Positions 15,367 to 22,692 of a stretch of 28,367 nucleotides of DNA are shown here, one piece after another. The first letter of the stretch is position 1. The number at the start of each line of letters is the position of its first letter. The translations under genes and the position numbers were made by a program. The notes under the pieces are model-generated. The model was not told where the DNA came from. It worked only from the letters and a program-made list of their open reading frames with translations, and made no database searches. The DNA lies in assembly GCA_964521195.1 (NCBI GenBank), contig CAZFRE010000012.1, positions 1 through 28,367 on the forward strand, in the 5' to 3' direction. This stretch comes from CAWDNM01 sp964521195 (GTDB taxonomy: Bacteria; Actinomycetota; Coriobacteriia; Anaerosomatales; JAAXUF01).

Positions 15367-16272
15367 CTAGCGCGCAGCGTCCAGCTTCTCGTTGAGCTCA
15401 CTGACAGCTCTCTCCAAGTCCTCGGCGGACCGCATCGTGGTGGCCGTCGGGATGCTCGTCGTGACGAAGTGCTGCGCGTAAGGGAAGCACGCCGCTTCGA
15501 ACGGTGCCGGATCGAGCGCGCCCGCGCCGAACGTGTTGACACACAGTGAGATACCGTCGAGCGGGAGCTTCATCGCGCGAGCCATCTCGTTGGGGTCGAA
15601 GACCAAGCTGAAGGGCTTGGTGCACTGCTGCAGCCGACCCCCGTAATCGACCGAGAGATTGCCCTCGACCCACAACCGCTGATCGAGTTCGGTGCTGACC
15701 CCGTTCTTGAGATCGGCGACGAGCTTGAGGCTGTTGCCGCCTCGCGCGCTCGCGATATCGACGATGACTTCCCCCGCATAGGAGGTCGTGACGACCGAGT
15801 GCGAAGTGCTGGGTCCTCTGAAGCCCCGACTCGGTTCGTAGCTGTGCGTGTTGCTCTCATACTCACTGATGACCCACGAGAGTAGCCCGGTCTTGCAGTT
15901 CTGGGCGATCACGTAGAACTCGACGCGGCTTCCCCAGAACACTCCGGTATGCACGTTGAACGCACCGATGATCGCGCACGGTCGCGCAGGGGTGCCGACG
16001 AACATCGCCGAGGGGAACAAGCTGTAGTCCGGTGGCAACAGGCGCTCCATGGGCTCGGCGTCGACTATCTCGAAGGCGAGGAACGTCGCGTACGGCTCGA
16101 CGATGAAACTCATGTACGGATTCGTGCGTGACCCCCTGTCCGCGATGTAGCGCTGAAGCCTGAGCGGCAGCCTGCGCAGCAGAGCGCTACCCTGCGTGAT
16201 TGACGCGACCTTGGCCGGTTCGACCAGCTTCTCGGTGTTGCTCACGTAGCGCCGAAAGTCCTTGGCTTCCAT
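15367..16272 (-). CDS. Unknown 301-aa protein, possibly acetoacetate-decarboxylase-like
   Basis: The protein starts MEAKDFRRYVSNTEKLVEPA and contains MERLLPPDYSLFPSAMFVGT, CAIIGAFNVHTGVFWGSRVE and YAGEVIVDIASARGGNSLK. The LLPP...-then-strand-rich layout is reminiscent of acetoacetate decarboxylase-like beta folds, but I cannot identify the catalytic lysine, so this is only a suggestion. There is no signal peptide or membrane helix. The ATG at 16272 follows GAGGAG. It lies 43 bases downstream of the small membrane peptide gene and may be transcribed with the flavohaem reductase. Confidence 0.7.
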   Translation of the reverse strand: MEAKDFRRYVSNTEKLVEPAKVASITQGSALLRRLPLRLQRYIADRGSRTNPYMSFIVEPYATFLAFEIVDAEPMERLLPPDYSLFPSAMFVGTPARPCAIIGAFNVHTGVFWGSRVEFYVIAQNCKTGLLSWVISEYESNTHSYEPSRGFRGPSTSHSVVTTSYAGEVIVDIASARGGNSLKLVADLKNGVSTELDQRLWVEGNLSVDYGGRLQQCTKPFSLVFDPNEMARAMKLPLDGISLCVNTFGAGALDPAPFEAACFPYAQHFVTTSIPTATTMRSAEDLERAVSELNEKLDAAR

Positions 16273-16315
16273 GCATCTCCTCGCCGTTCGCTGCGGTCGG
16301 TGCGGATGGTGGCTA

Positions 16316-16408
16316 CTACCTCGTCTGCACGATCGCCACGAGCAGCGAGGCCGCCGCGACGATCACGAGCACGAACAGGGCGAACAGATTGCCGTAGTGG
16401 TGTCGCAT
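16316..16408 (-). CDS. 30-residue single-helix membrane peptide
   Basis: A short frame starts at an ATG two bases after the stop of the ferric-reductase-like gene (TGA-AC-ATG). It encodes MRHHYGNLFALFVLVIVAAA and then SLLVAIVQTR. The peptide is one hydrophobic helix with a His-His-Tyr N-terminus and a basic end. The spacing implies translational coupling, and a small subunit or stabiliser of the membrane flavohaem protein is an attractive reading. It could also be chance; no family is recognised. Confidence 0.5.
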   Translation of the reverse strand: MRHHYGNLFALFVLVIVAAASLLVAIVQTR

Positions 16409-16410
16409 GT

Positions 16411-17769
16411 TCACACCAACCCGAAGAGCTCGTAGCGTATCTGACTTGGGTGAACGCCTGCGTCGTGAAGAGCGCGGGAGACCGCGTTCATCATGGGCTC
16501 CGGCCCGCACACGAAGAACTCCGCCTCTTCAGGACGGTCTGCCGCATGCCTTGAGAGCACCTGCGCGTCGATCCAGCCACGCTCTCCATTCCAATCCGCA
16601 GGCGGTCGAGACAGCACGGGCACGAAGCTCAGTCGCAGGTCACTCGTCATCGCGCGAATCTCGTCGAGGAACACCATCTCCTCCAGGGACTCCGCTCCGT
16701 AGATGAGCGTGAAGCGACGGGGATCGTGCCGGTCGCGTAGCGTTCGCAGCATGCTCATGATCGGCGTGATACCCACCCCGCCGGCAATGAATACGTACTC
16801 GTCAGCCTTGTGTCGGTCGACCGAGAACTGACCGTACGGTCCATCCAGGTACGCCGTCTGCCCAACCCGGACGTGGCCGATACGCGAGGTGAAGTCCCCG
16901 AGTTCCTTGATCGTCAGAGCGATGCGGTCCGCGCGGACGGCCGATGACGATATCGAGAACGGGTGCTCCTTCATGCCCCACGGGGAGGTGCCGAGATGCA
17001 GCCAGATGAACTGACCGGGATCGAAGTGCATCGGTGTGTGACCGCTCTTCAAGGTGAGCGTCCAAGACCGACCACGCTCGGCTTGCACTGAGTCGACCAC
17101 CCAGGGCCTCTTGCGTAGGACCGCTGGCTTGAGCACCCGAGCCCACGCGAGGACGACCGCCCAAAGCATCGGGTAGGCCAGCCACAACTCCCTCTTGAAG
17201 GCCGTGTTGACATAGTGGCCGACCAGCTCCACGTGTCCAACAGCGCTGGCGATCATCAGGAGTGCGAGCGCGCCGTGGGAGTATCGCCACGTCTCGTATT
17301 GCAGTCCGATTCGGCGCCGGAACGCCGAGAGCAGGACCACGGCGCACAGGGTCAACAGTGCGAGCGTTGCGAGACGCGCCCGATTGGGAGCCGTCAACAC
17401 GTTGAATAGGTGGATGGTCTCCGGGTCATCTACGACAAGGAGCGCGACGTGGGCGAGCACCAGCGAAAGCGCAACGAATGACACGACCTTGTGGAAGTGG
17501 TACACGGCGTCGATGCCGTAAGGGGCCTTCAACCGTCTGAGCCGAGCGGTGAGCACGACTTGCAGGCCAAGGATCGCCAGAGCTCCGAAGGCGAGGGAAA
17601 CCGAGAACTCGCGCACGAACGTCCTTGTGCCCGGAGGCGCCGCCCATACCATGAGCACGATGGGCAACAGGGCCAGGAGGGCGTAGAGGGCCAGTCCGAA
17701 GGCGCCTCGCACGGCCCATTGCCTATCGGTGAAGCCGCTGGCTGTCGGCGTGGTCTCCGTGCTACTCAA
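16411..17769 (-). CDS. Ferric-reductase-like flavohaem membrane oxidoreductase
   Basis: This 452-residue protein has an N-terminal membrane domain of about six helices (residues about 20-215) with candidate haem-ligand histidines in FHKVVSFVALSLVLAHVALL and WRYSHGALALLMIASAVGHV. A C-terminal ferredoxin-reductase-type domain follows: HPFSISSSAVRADRIAL is the FAD-binding loop, AGGVGITPIMSMLRTLRD the NAD(P)-binding site, and FFVCGPEPMMNAV the terminal cysteine motif. It should pass electrons from cytoplasmic NAD(P)H across the membrane; the acceptor (iron, oxygen or other) is unknown. The start appears to be TTG 17769 behind a GGGGGG tract. Confidence 0.9.
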   Translation of the reverse strand: MSSTETTPTASGFTDRQWAVRGAFGLALYALLALLPIVLMVWAAPPGTRTFVREFSVSLAFGALAILGLQVVLTARLRRLKAPYGIDAVYHFHKVVSFVALSLVLAHVALLVVDDPETIHLFNVLTAPNRARLATLALLTLCAVVLLSAFRRRIGLQYETWRYSHGALALLMIASAVGHVELVGHYVNTAFKRELWLAYPMLWAVVLAWARVLKPAVLRKRPWVVDSVQAERGRSWTLTLKSGHTPMHFDPGQFIWLHLGTSPWGMKEHPFSISSSAVRADRIALTIKELGDFTSRIGHVRVGQTAYLDGPYGQFSVDRHKADEYVFIAGGVGITPIMSMLRTLRDRHDPRRFTLIYGAESLEEMVFLDEIRAMTSDLRLSFVPVLSRPPADWNGERGWIDAQVLSRHAADRPEEAEFFVCGPEPMMNAVSRALHDAGVHPSQIRYELFGLV

Positions 17770-17859
17770 TCCTCAGCCCCCCGATTCTGTCGGACGCGGG
17801 TGGCGCATCTGGTCAGCGATGACAGGCCGAGCACTTCGTGCGCCTGATCGATCGCAGCC

Positions 17860-17933
17860 GCCCAGCCTTTGCGCGCTCACCACCCGAGCGTACCTCACGC
17901 CGACGGCATGACTGGTCGACGTGCTTGTCGGGC
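17860..17933 (-). repeat. Decayed attC-like site (attC0)
   Basis: GCCCAGC (17860-17866) and GTCGGGC (17927-17933) bound 74 bp whose right arm, GTCGACGTGCTTGTCGGGC, resembles the usual CTCGATGCGCTTGTCGGCC. The left arm GCGCTCACC only partly pairs. The hydrolase stop codon lies inside it, as in several sure cassettes. It looks like an old attC. Confidence 0.5.
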
Positions 17934-18905
17934 GGCACCTACGAACTCCAGCAGCTCATTCGCATAGACGTCGGGCTGGTAGAAGTGAATCATGTGCCCC
18001 GAGCGTACGCGGCGGTAGCGCAACGAAGGCAGGATCGCCCGCATCCGCGCGACGTCGGCGTCATCGACCGAGCCCACGAGGATGCCGTCTCCTCCAACAC
18101 GGAACCAGTCGGCATGCATGAACATCGCCGGGCAACTCACACGCCCGAGCGCGTCCGCGTGATCGAGGCCACGGCATGCGCTACCGTCAAGGAAGGCGAC
18201 ACTGAACTGCGGGTCGTACGCGGTCAACGAGCGAACGACGAGACGCATGGCGGGCGGGAAGACCGGGATGTCGACGGGTTCACCCGGCTTGAGGGCGTCG
18301 TGCGCGCTGGCGATCCAGCCTATCGGTGCCATGACCCATCCAGGCAGCGCCCACAGCCGCTGGCCGTGCTCGACGGGCACCTTGAGCCCGGCGAAGAACG
18401 CGGCCAAGTCGCGCCGGCCGGGACCCGCCAACGTGCGCGACACCTGCTCAAAGACCTCGTAGACGTAGCAGTCGTCCCGCAGCCGCGGCCACTCCGCACT
18501 GAAGACGGGGGCGTCCTCCATGACGATGCCCGCGACGAGCTCCGGCCTGCTGGCGGCGAGCCAGAGCGCGATGAGCCCGCCCGACGAGTTGCCCGAGATG
18601 GTCGCCGGACGTTTCACCACGGCTGAGAGGAGTGCCGCCAGGTCCTCCCCCATGGTGCCGAAGTCGTACTGACCCGGCGTCCACGTCGAACCGCCGTGAC
18701 CCCTGACATCCACGGCGAACACCTCGAAGCGTGAAGCCAGCCGAGGGAGCACGCGCTCATAGCTCCGCCACGTCATCGACTGGCCCGGGACGAGTACGAG
18801 CGCGGGACCGTGATCCGGTCCCTTCACATAGTGGAGGGTTACGTCGCGGGTCCGGTACTCCCCGTCGACGAATCCGAGCCGTGACAGTCTGCGCGGTATG
18901 TCCAC
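17895..18905 (-). CDS. Alpha/beta hydrolase fold protein
   Basis: This 336-residue hydrolase shows the fold's marks in order: ALVLVPGQSMTWRSYERVLP (oxyanion region), FAVDVRGHGGSTW, the nucleophile elbow TISGNSSGGLIALW (G-N-S-S-G), and a C-terminal SGHMIHFYQPD carrying the likely catalytic His. The substrate cannot be told. I prefer GTG 18905 (GAGG five bases upstream) to GTG 18911. Its last residues (ARQARRPVMPSA) are encoded by an attC-like sequence, so it may be the oldest cassette gene of the integron, fixed at the distal end. Confidence 0.9.
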   Translation of the reverse strand: MDIPRRLSRLGFVDGEYRTRDVTLHYVKGPDHGPALVLVPGQSMTWRSYERVLPRLASRFEVFAVDVRGHGGSTWTPGQYDFGTMGEDLAALLSAVVKRPATISGNSSGGLIALWLAASRPELVAGIVMEDAPVFSAEWPRLRDDCYVYEVFEQVSRTLAGPGRRDLAAFFAGLKVPVEHGQRLWALPGWVMAPIGWIASAHDALKPGEPVDIPVFPPAMRLVVRSLTAYDPQFSVAFLDGSACRGLDHADALGRVSCPAMFMHADWFRVGGDGILVGSVDDADVARMRAILPSLRYRRVRSGHMIHFYQPDVYANELLEFVGAARQARRPVMPSA

Positions 18906-18950
18906 TCGCACCTCAGGTGTCGCTGTCGATACCAGTCTCGCCCGCCCAAC

Positions 18951-19035
18951 GCGCTACGTGTCAGGCATGAGCAGACGCGCATGCCCTCTCACGTGAGTCT
19001 ACCTTATGGCGGGCGGGTTGATGCCCTGGTCAGGC
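18951..19035 (-). repeat. attC1
   Basis: The left core GCGCTAC (degenerate) is followed by GTGTCA and GGCATGAGC; the right side is GGTTGATGCC with core GTCAGGC (19029-19035). The stop of the CPBP gene is the TGA encoded by the right core. Confidence 0.88.
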
Positions 19036-19911
19036 GTTCGCCGACGTGCTCAGCGTCTGCTTGCCATACCGTCTGAACAGCCAGAACACAAACACCCACG
19101 TCACACCCGCCGTCGCCAGAGGCACCACGGGACTGAGCACGACCGCAGCGACCACGGCGTTCGTCACATTGGCCCAGCCGTGCAGGATGACGTTCATCCC
19201 CGTGCTGTCAGCGGAGTTGTGCAGCCACGCATGGACGTAGCCCATGGCGATGATGCTCATGGTGAACCCTGCAAGGGTGAGTGGCAGTTGCCACAAGGGC
19301 AGACCGCGGTACAGATACAGCATGTAGGGCAAGTGCCAGCCGGCCCATATGAGGCCCAGGTACCAGCTGGCATTCTCAGCCGAATGCGAGCGCTGCAGGA
19401 TTGGCAGCGCGAATCCACGCCACCCAGGCTCCTCCATGCCGCTCGTGAGCACTTGGGTGACCGCCATGACGACAAGCACGCCGAGCGTTGGGGTACCTCC
19501 GGCGACATACTCGCCCCCCAAGGCGAGACCCAGCGCCATGACCAGGACAGCCATGGCGACCGGCGCAAGCAGCACGAACGCGTACCATCCAGGGCTCACC
19601 CTCAACCGAACGATCGACCTTGCCCAGGATCTCAACTGTCCCGAATCCCGGCTCCGAAGCAGTCCGACGAGAGCCGCGATGGCCGGGCCGTAGACGGCAA
19701 GCTGGAAGCAAACGGCCATCGCCAGTTGCAGCGGCGTAGACTCGAGCCATGCGCCGAACCCCTGCGCGATGGACGGAATCGACCAGCCCGTCGCAACCGA
19801 GTAGGCCAGTGGGGGAATCCAGAGCAACCACGTGATCGTGTACGCGATGACGGCGAATGCGAGCAGTCGGCCTCTGTCAGGGCCGGGCATGCGCTGCTTC
19901 CCGCTAGCCAT
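19030..19911 (-). CDS. CPBP family intramembrane metalloprotease (cassette 1)
   Basis: This 293-residue membrane protein has about eight hydrophobic segments and the CPBP/CAAX-protease motifs: SGMEEPGWRGFALPIL gives the paired glutamates (160-161) and Arg165, LGLIWAGWHLPYM gives His193, and NVILHGWANVTN supplies the later His and Asn. The family cleaves or binds peptides in the membrane and is often linked to bacteriocin immunity. The ATG at 19911 follows GGAAGAG. The gene ends on the attC1 core, which makes it the first certain cassette at the distal end. Confidence 0.92.
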   Translation of the reverse strand: MASGKQRMPGPDRGRLLAFAVIAYTITWLLWIPPLAYSVATGWSIPSIAQGFGAWLESTPLQLAMAVCFQLAVYGPAIAALVGLLRSRDSGQLRSWARSIVRLRVSPGWYAFVLLAPVAMAVLVMALGLALGGEYVAGGTPTLGVLVVMAVTQVLTSGMEEPGWRGFALPILQRSHSAENASWYLGLIWAGWHLPYMLYLYRGLPLWQLPLTLAGFTMSIIAMGYVHAWLHNSADSTGMNVILHGWANVTNAVVAAVVLSPVVPLATAGVTWVFVFWLFRRYGKQTLSTSANA

Positions 19912-19958
19912 TGACTCTTCCAGTGAAATCCACCGCCCCCCTAGCGAGACCTCGCCAT

Positions 19959-20043
19959 GCCGAACGTCTTGGGCATGAGCAGACGCGCAGGTGCCCTCAG
20001 GTCAGTCTACCTTCGGACGGTCAGGTTGATGCCGTCGTCAGCC
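19959..20043 (-). repeat. attC2
   Basis: The left core is GCCGAAC (19959-19965), then GGCATGAGC; right arm GGTTGATGCC and core GTCAGCC (20037-20043). It carries the conserved GGTAGACTGACCTGA on the minus strand. Confidence 0.9.
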
Positions 20044-20391
20044 AGCGACGTCTGGTTCGCGCACAGCCTCAACCGATCTCGCATAGAAACGAATCGCCCC
20101 CCGACTTGCCTCAGAGTCGTCAACCTGTACTCCGAGCCCGTCGAGCTGGCGCGCGCGAACGTCCTTGATGATGAGTCCCCCGGTCATCGCCGGGCCTCCG
20201 CGTTCGATCTCCAAGTCGACTGGCGACCAGAACCTCAGGTATCGACGCTCATCTCCACGCCGCAGCGTGAGGTCCAGGAACGGCTCACCGCCATCGATCG
20301 GCTCGCGGTCGAGCCGGACACCGACAACCTCGAACTCCCAAGCCTTGGCGAGGATCGGGTGCTCCGGGTCGCCGGCGATCTGGGCGCTCAC
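20038..20391 (-). CDS. Unknown protein, 117 aa (cassette 2)
   Basis: I do not recognise the family. The visible sequence includes DPEHPILAKAWEFEVVGVRL, GGEPFLDLTLRRGDERRYL and RFWSPVDLEIERGGPAMTGG, a strand-rich pattern suggesting a small beta protein, followed by IKDVRARQLDGLGVQVDDSE. I use GTG 20391 with AGGAGG 8 bases upstream; the frame also opens at an ATG at 20427 that lies inside attC3 (MPNTSARQ...). The stop codon is supplied by the attC2 core. Confidence 0.7.
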   Translation of the reverse strand: MSAQIAGDPEHPILAKAWEFEVVGVRLDREPIDGGEPFLDLTLRRGDERRYLRFWSPVDLEIERGGPAMTGGLIIKDVRARQLDGLGVQVDDSEASRGAIRFYARSVEAVREPDVAG

Positions 20392-20409
20392 CTCGCGGTC
20401 CTCCTGTCT

Positions 20410-20494
20410 GGCTGACGTGTTAGGCATGAGCAGACGCGCATGCCCGCTCAGGTCACTCTACCTGTTGGCGCTCTGCTCGACGCCCTTACCACCC
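20410..20494 (-). repeat. attC3 (degenerate right end)
   Basis: Left core GGCTGAC (20410-20416), GTGTTA, GGCATGAGC; the right arm CTCGACGCC and core ACCACCC are diverged from GTTRRRY. The acetyltransferase stop (TAA, 20486-20488) lies at its edge. Confidence 0.8.
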
Positions 20495-21130
20495 GTTCCG
20501 CTCGGCGCGTCGAAGCGCCGCAGCGTCACCGGATACGATCGCCTCGAGATTAGCGGTGATGAGTTCCGCACTCCAGTCCCACCAAGCGATATCGAGCAGC
20601 TCATCGACGATGTCCTGCTCGAACCGACGGCGAATGGGTCGTGCCGGGTTGCCGCCGACGATGGTGTAGGGCTCGACATCTGATACGACCACTGAGCGCG
20701 CCGCGATGATGGCGCCGTCACCGATGTGCACGCCCGGCATGATCAGCGACTCGTACCCGATCCATACATCGTTTCCGACGACCGTGTCACCTTTGTAGGG
20801 CAGGTCATCGATTGCAGGGGTAACGCGCTCCCACCCGTTGCCGAAGATGCTGAACGGGTAGGCAGACGGGCCGTCGAACTTGTGATTGGCGCCGTTCATG
20901 ATGAAGCGCACATCTGTCGCCAACGCACAGAATCGGCCGATGATCAGCTTGTCTCCCATGAACGGGTAGTGGTAGAGGACGTTTCGCTCGAAGCCCTCCG
21001 AGTCGACCGGATCATCGTAGTAGGTGTAGTCGCCGATGATGATGTTGGGATTGGACACGGTGTTCTTGATGAAGCAGACCTGAGGGAAGCCCGCCATCGG
21101 ATGCACGGTGTTCGGATCGGGTCCAAACAA
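20486..21130 (-). CDS. Vat/CatB-type xenobiotic acetyltransferase (cassette 3)
   Basis: This 214-residue protein matches the hexapeptide-repeat xenobiotic acetyltransferases (streptogramin Vat, type B chloramphenicol acetyltransferase) along its length: NPNIIIGDYTYYDDP, YHYPFMGDKLIIGRFCALA, FIMNGANHKFDG (His83 at the catalytic histidine position), KGDTVVGNDVWIG, MPGVHIGDGAIIAARSVVV and YTIVGGNPARPIRRRF. It would form trimers of left-handed beta helices and O-acetylate its substrate with acetyl-CoA. catB genes are classic integron cassettes. The TTG at 21130 has GGAGG upstream. Whether the substrate is an antibiotic cannot be told from sequence. Confidence 0.93.
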   Translation of the reverse strand: MFGPDPNTVHPMAGFPQVCFIKNTVSNPNIIIGDYTYYDDPVDSEGFERNVLYHYPFMGDKLIIGRFCALATDVRFIMNGANHKFDGPSAYPFSIFGNGWERVTPAIDDLPYKGDTVVGNDVWIGYESLIMPGVHIGDGAIIAARSVVVSDVEPYTIVGGNPARPIRRRFEQDIVDELLDIAWWDWSAELITANLEAIVSGDAAALRRAERNGW

Positions 21131-21149
21131 GTTGACCTCCCGGGAAGTC

Positions 21150-21235
21150 GGCTGACGTGTCAGGCATGACCTGCGGCGCAGGCGCCTTCAGGTGGATTCT
21201 ACCTTCTGGCGGTCAGCTTGATGCCGTTGTTGGCC
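21150..21235 (-). repeat. attC4
   Basis: Left core GGCTGAC, then GGCATGACC; right arm CTTGATGCC, core GTTGGCC (21229-21235). It belongs to the CTGCGGCGCAGGCGCC subtype shared with attC11, 13 and 15. Confidence 0.92.
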
Positions 21236-21363
21236 AGACGCAGCCGGCCGCTGGTTGTGATCGCCGTGCGGAGCCCCGTAGGCCAAGACCTCGCCCGTGG
21301 TGCACAGACGATCGGTGCGAGGATGACAAGGATGGTCTGGAGCGTGCGGTGTTCATCGGCCAT
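21199..21363 (-). CDS. Possible 54-aa ORF of a nearly gene-free cassette (cassette 4)
   Basis: The 240-bp cassette between attC4 and attC5 has only one noteworthy frame on the cassette strand: MADEHRTLQTILVILAPIVC and then an Arg/Thr-rich stretch, ending on the TAG inside attC4. There is no ribosome site. The first 20 residues could be a hydrophobic helix, the rest looks like noise or a truncated gene. It may be a non-coding cassette or one carrying a remnant. Confidence 0.3.
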   Translation of the reverse strand: MADEHRTLQTILVILAPIVCAPRARSWPTGLRTAITTSGRLRLANNGIKLTARR

Positions 21364-21392
21364 CAGGGCGACTCTGATGACGTCTCCATCCT

Positions 21393-21476
21393 GTCCAGCG
21401 TGGTGCGCATGCGCGGGCGCTCGTGCGCTCTCCGGTCAGTCTGGCTTTCGCGGACTGCTCGATGCGCTTGTCGGCC
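21393..21476 (-). repeat. attC5
   Basis: Left core GTCCAGC, then GTGGT and GCGCAT; right arm CTCGATGCGC, core GTCGGCC (21470-21476). The GCGCAT/ATGCGC inner arms pair as in attC14. Confidence 0.88.
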
Positions 21477-21500
21477 AGGCGTCGGCGGCGAGTTGCGCCG

Positions 21501-21980
21501 TTACAAGCCCAGCGCTCTCCGCTTCTCACATATCGCGATCACGTGGGACTCGAGATGGTCGACTGCGTGATCGAAGAGCTCGAGCAACGTCTGCGTCCCG
21601 TTCTCAGAGTGGTGCGCGGTGCGCTGCCACGCGGTGTCGGGAAGCCGTTCGATGTCGGCCGCGAGCTGCTCGCGCTGCACGGTGAGCAGTCGAAGGTCCA
21701 AGTCCAGGTCGCGGTCGTCGTAGTGCAAAGGCCCGAGGTACTCCGCCGACTCAACGCCGATCAGTACCGGCTTGTCTGTCGCGATAGTGCGCTTGATGCG
21801 GTCGCACATGAACTGGTCAGAGTCCACGATATGACAGGCGACCTGCAGCGAACTCCACTTGCCGGGGATCGGCTTTGCTCGTAGGGCCTCCGGATCCAGC
21901 CCATCGATGGCGTCGCGCAGCAGACGCGCGCCGTCACGATAGGCTTCGATCAACTGCTGCGGACCGCGACTCCCGGTCAT
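21501..21980 (-). CDS. DinB-like / DUF664-type protein (cassette 5)
   Basis: This 159-residue four-helix-bundle candidate has the DinB superfamily pattern. It begins with IEAYRDGARLLRDAIDGLDP, then KWSSLQVACHIVDSDQFMCD (first metal-type His), and near the end LELFDHAVDHLESHVIAICE with two further histidines (HAVDH). Three histidines fit the usual metal triad. Members include thiol S-transferases, but most are uncharacterised. The ATG at 21980 follows AAGGAG. The gene ends 25 bases before attC5, and its N-terminal side abuts attC6. Confidence 0.88.
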   Translation of the reverse strand: MTGSRGPQQLIEAYRDGARLLRDAIDGLDPEALRAKPIPGKWSSLQVACHIVDSDQFMCDRIKRTIATDKPVLIGVESAEYLGPLHYDDRDLDLDLRLLTVQREQLAADIERLPDTAWQRTAHHSENGTQTLLELFDHAVDHLESHVIAICEKRRALGL

Positions 21981-22027
21981 GAGATCTCCTTCTGCATCCT
22001 ACACACGATTCGACAATCCTCCGCCCT

Positions 22028-22112
22028 GCCCAACGTCCTGGGCATGAGCAGCCGCGCACGCCCACTCAGGTCAGTCTACCTGCTGGCGTTGTGCTCGATG
22101 CGCTTGTCAGAC
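22028..22112 (-). repeat. attC6
   Basis: Left core GCCCAAC (22028-22034), then GGCATGAGC; right arm CTCGATGCGC, core GTCAGAC (22106-22112). It carries the three-frame stop motif and supplies the stop of the GNAT-like gene. Confidence 0.92.
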
Positions 22113-22575
22113 GCCGAAGACGCACCGGCGATCCGCTGATGGCAACCACGTCAAAGGGCCACAACCGCTCCAGCCACTGGATGACGAACGCCGCAAGTTC
22201 GGTCTCCACACCCGCAAACGGCCCGTCGCTTCGCGCCCAGAACCAGATGTCTGCCTCGGTCTGCTCGAGCTCGGGCGGGTCGACGTAGACACACCCGAGA
22301 AGTCTCGTCTCGTCGAGGCTCATCACCGCGTAGTTGAAGGAGGAGCGCAACTGCGCTTCCTTCTGGTGCCAGGCAAGGTCGATCATGTCTTGCTCGAGAG
22401 TGAGGTCTGCAGCCGGCCAGCCCCAGATGCTGCCGAAGCGGCTCCACAGTTGCTCGCGATTGGACATGACCGCGTCGTAGTCCCTGAAGACGTCGTGAAT
22501 CGTGATCGGCCGAATACGGAAGTGTGTGGTCTCGCGCGCGCCGGGCGGCTCGAAGCCAGGGGGCAGGAATGGCAT
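22066..22575 (-). CDS. GNAT-like acetyltransferase (cassette 6)
   Basis: This 169-residue protein has FRIRPITIHDVFRDYDAVMS, RFGSIWGWPAADLTLEQDMI and SLDETRLLGCVYVDPPELEQ, a layout I associate with GNAT-like proteins often found in environmental cassettes; the acetyl-CoA loop is not obvious, so activity is uncertain. The ATG at 22575 has AGGAG 6 bases upstream; the frame also opens at ATG 22608 inside attC7. The last 25 or so residues (SPVRLRRLTSASS...) are encoded by attC6, where the frame finally meets a TGA. That suggests an original stop was lost or the gene was inserted with an open end. Confidence 0.75.
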   Translation of the reverse strand: MPFLPPGFEPPGARETTHFRIRPITIHDVFRDYDAVMSNREQLWSRFGSIWGWPAADLTLEQDMIDLAWHQKEAQLRSSFNYAVMSLDETRLLGCVYVDPPELEQTEADIWFWARSDGPFAGVETELAAFVIQWLERLWPFDVVAISGSPVRLRRLTSASSTTPAGRLT

Positions 22576-22590
22576 CAGGGGCTCCTGTGT

Positions 22591-22683
22591 GTCTAACGTG
22601 TTGGGCATGAGCGGCGCTCTGCGCCCTCATCAGGATAGCGCTAGCGGCGTCCGCCTGATGTGCCGGTCTGATGCCGGTTCCGC
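22591..22683 (-). repeat. attC7
   Basis: Left core GTCTAAC (22591-22597), then GGCATGAGC; right arm GTCTGATGCC, core GTTCCGC (22677-22683). The inner part is diverged from the other sites. Confidence 0.82.
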
Positions 22684-22692
22684 ACCACCCGA

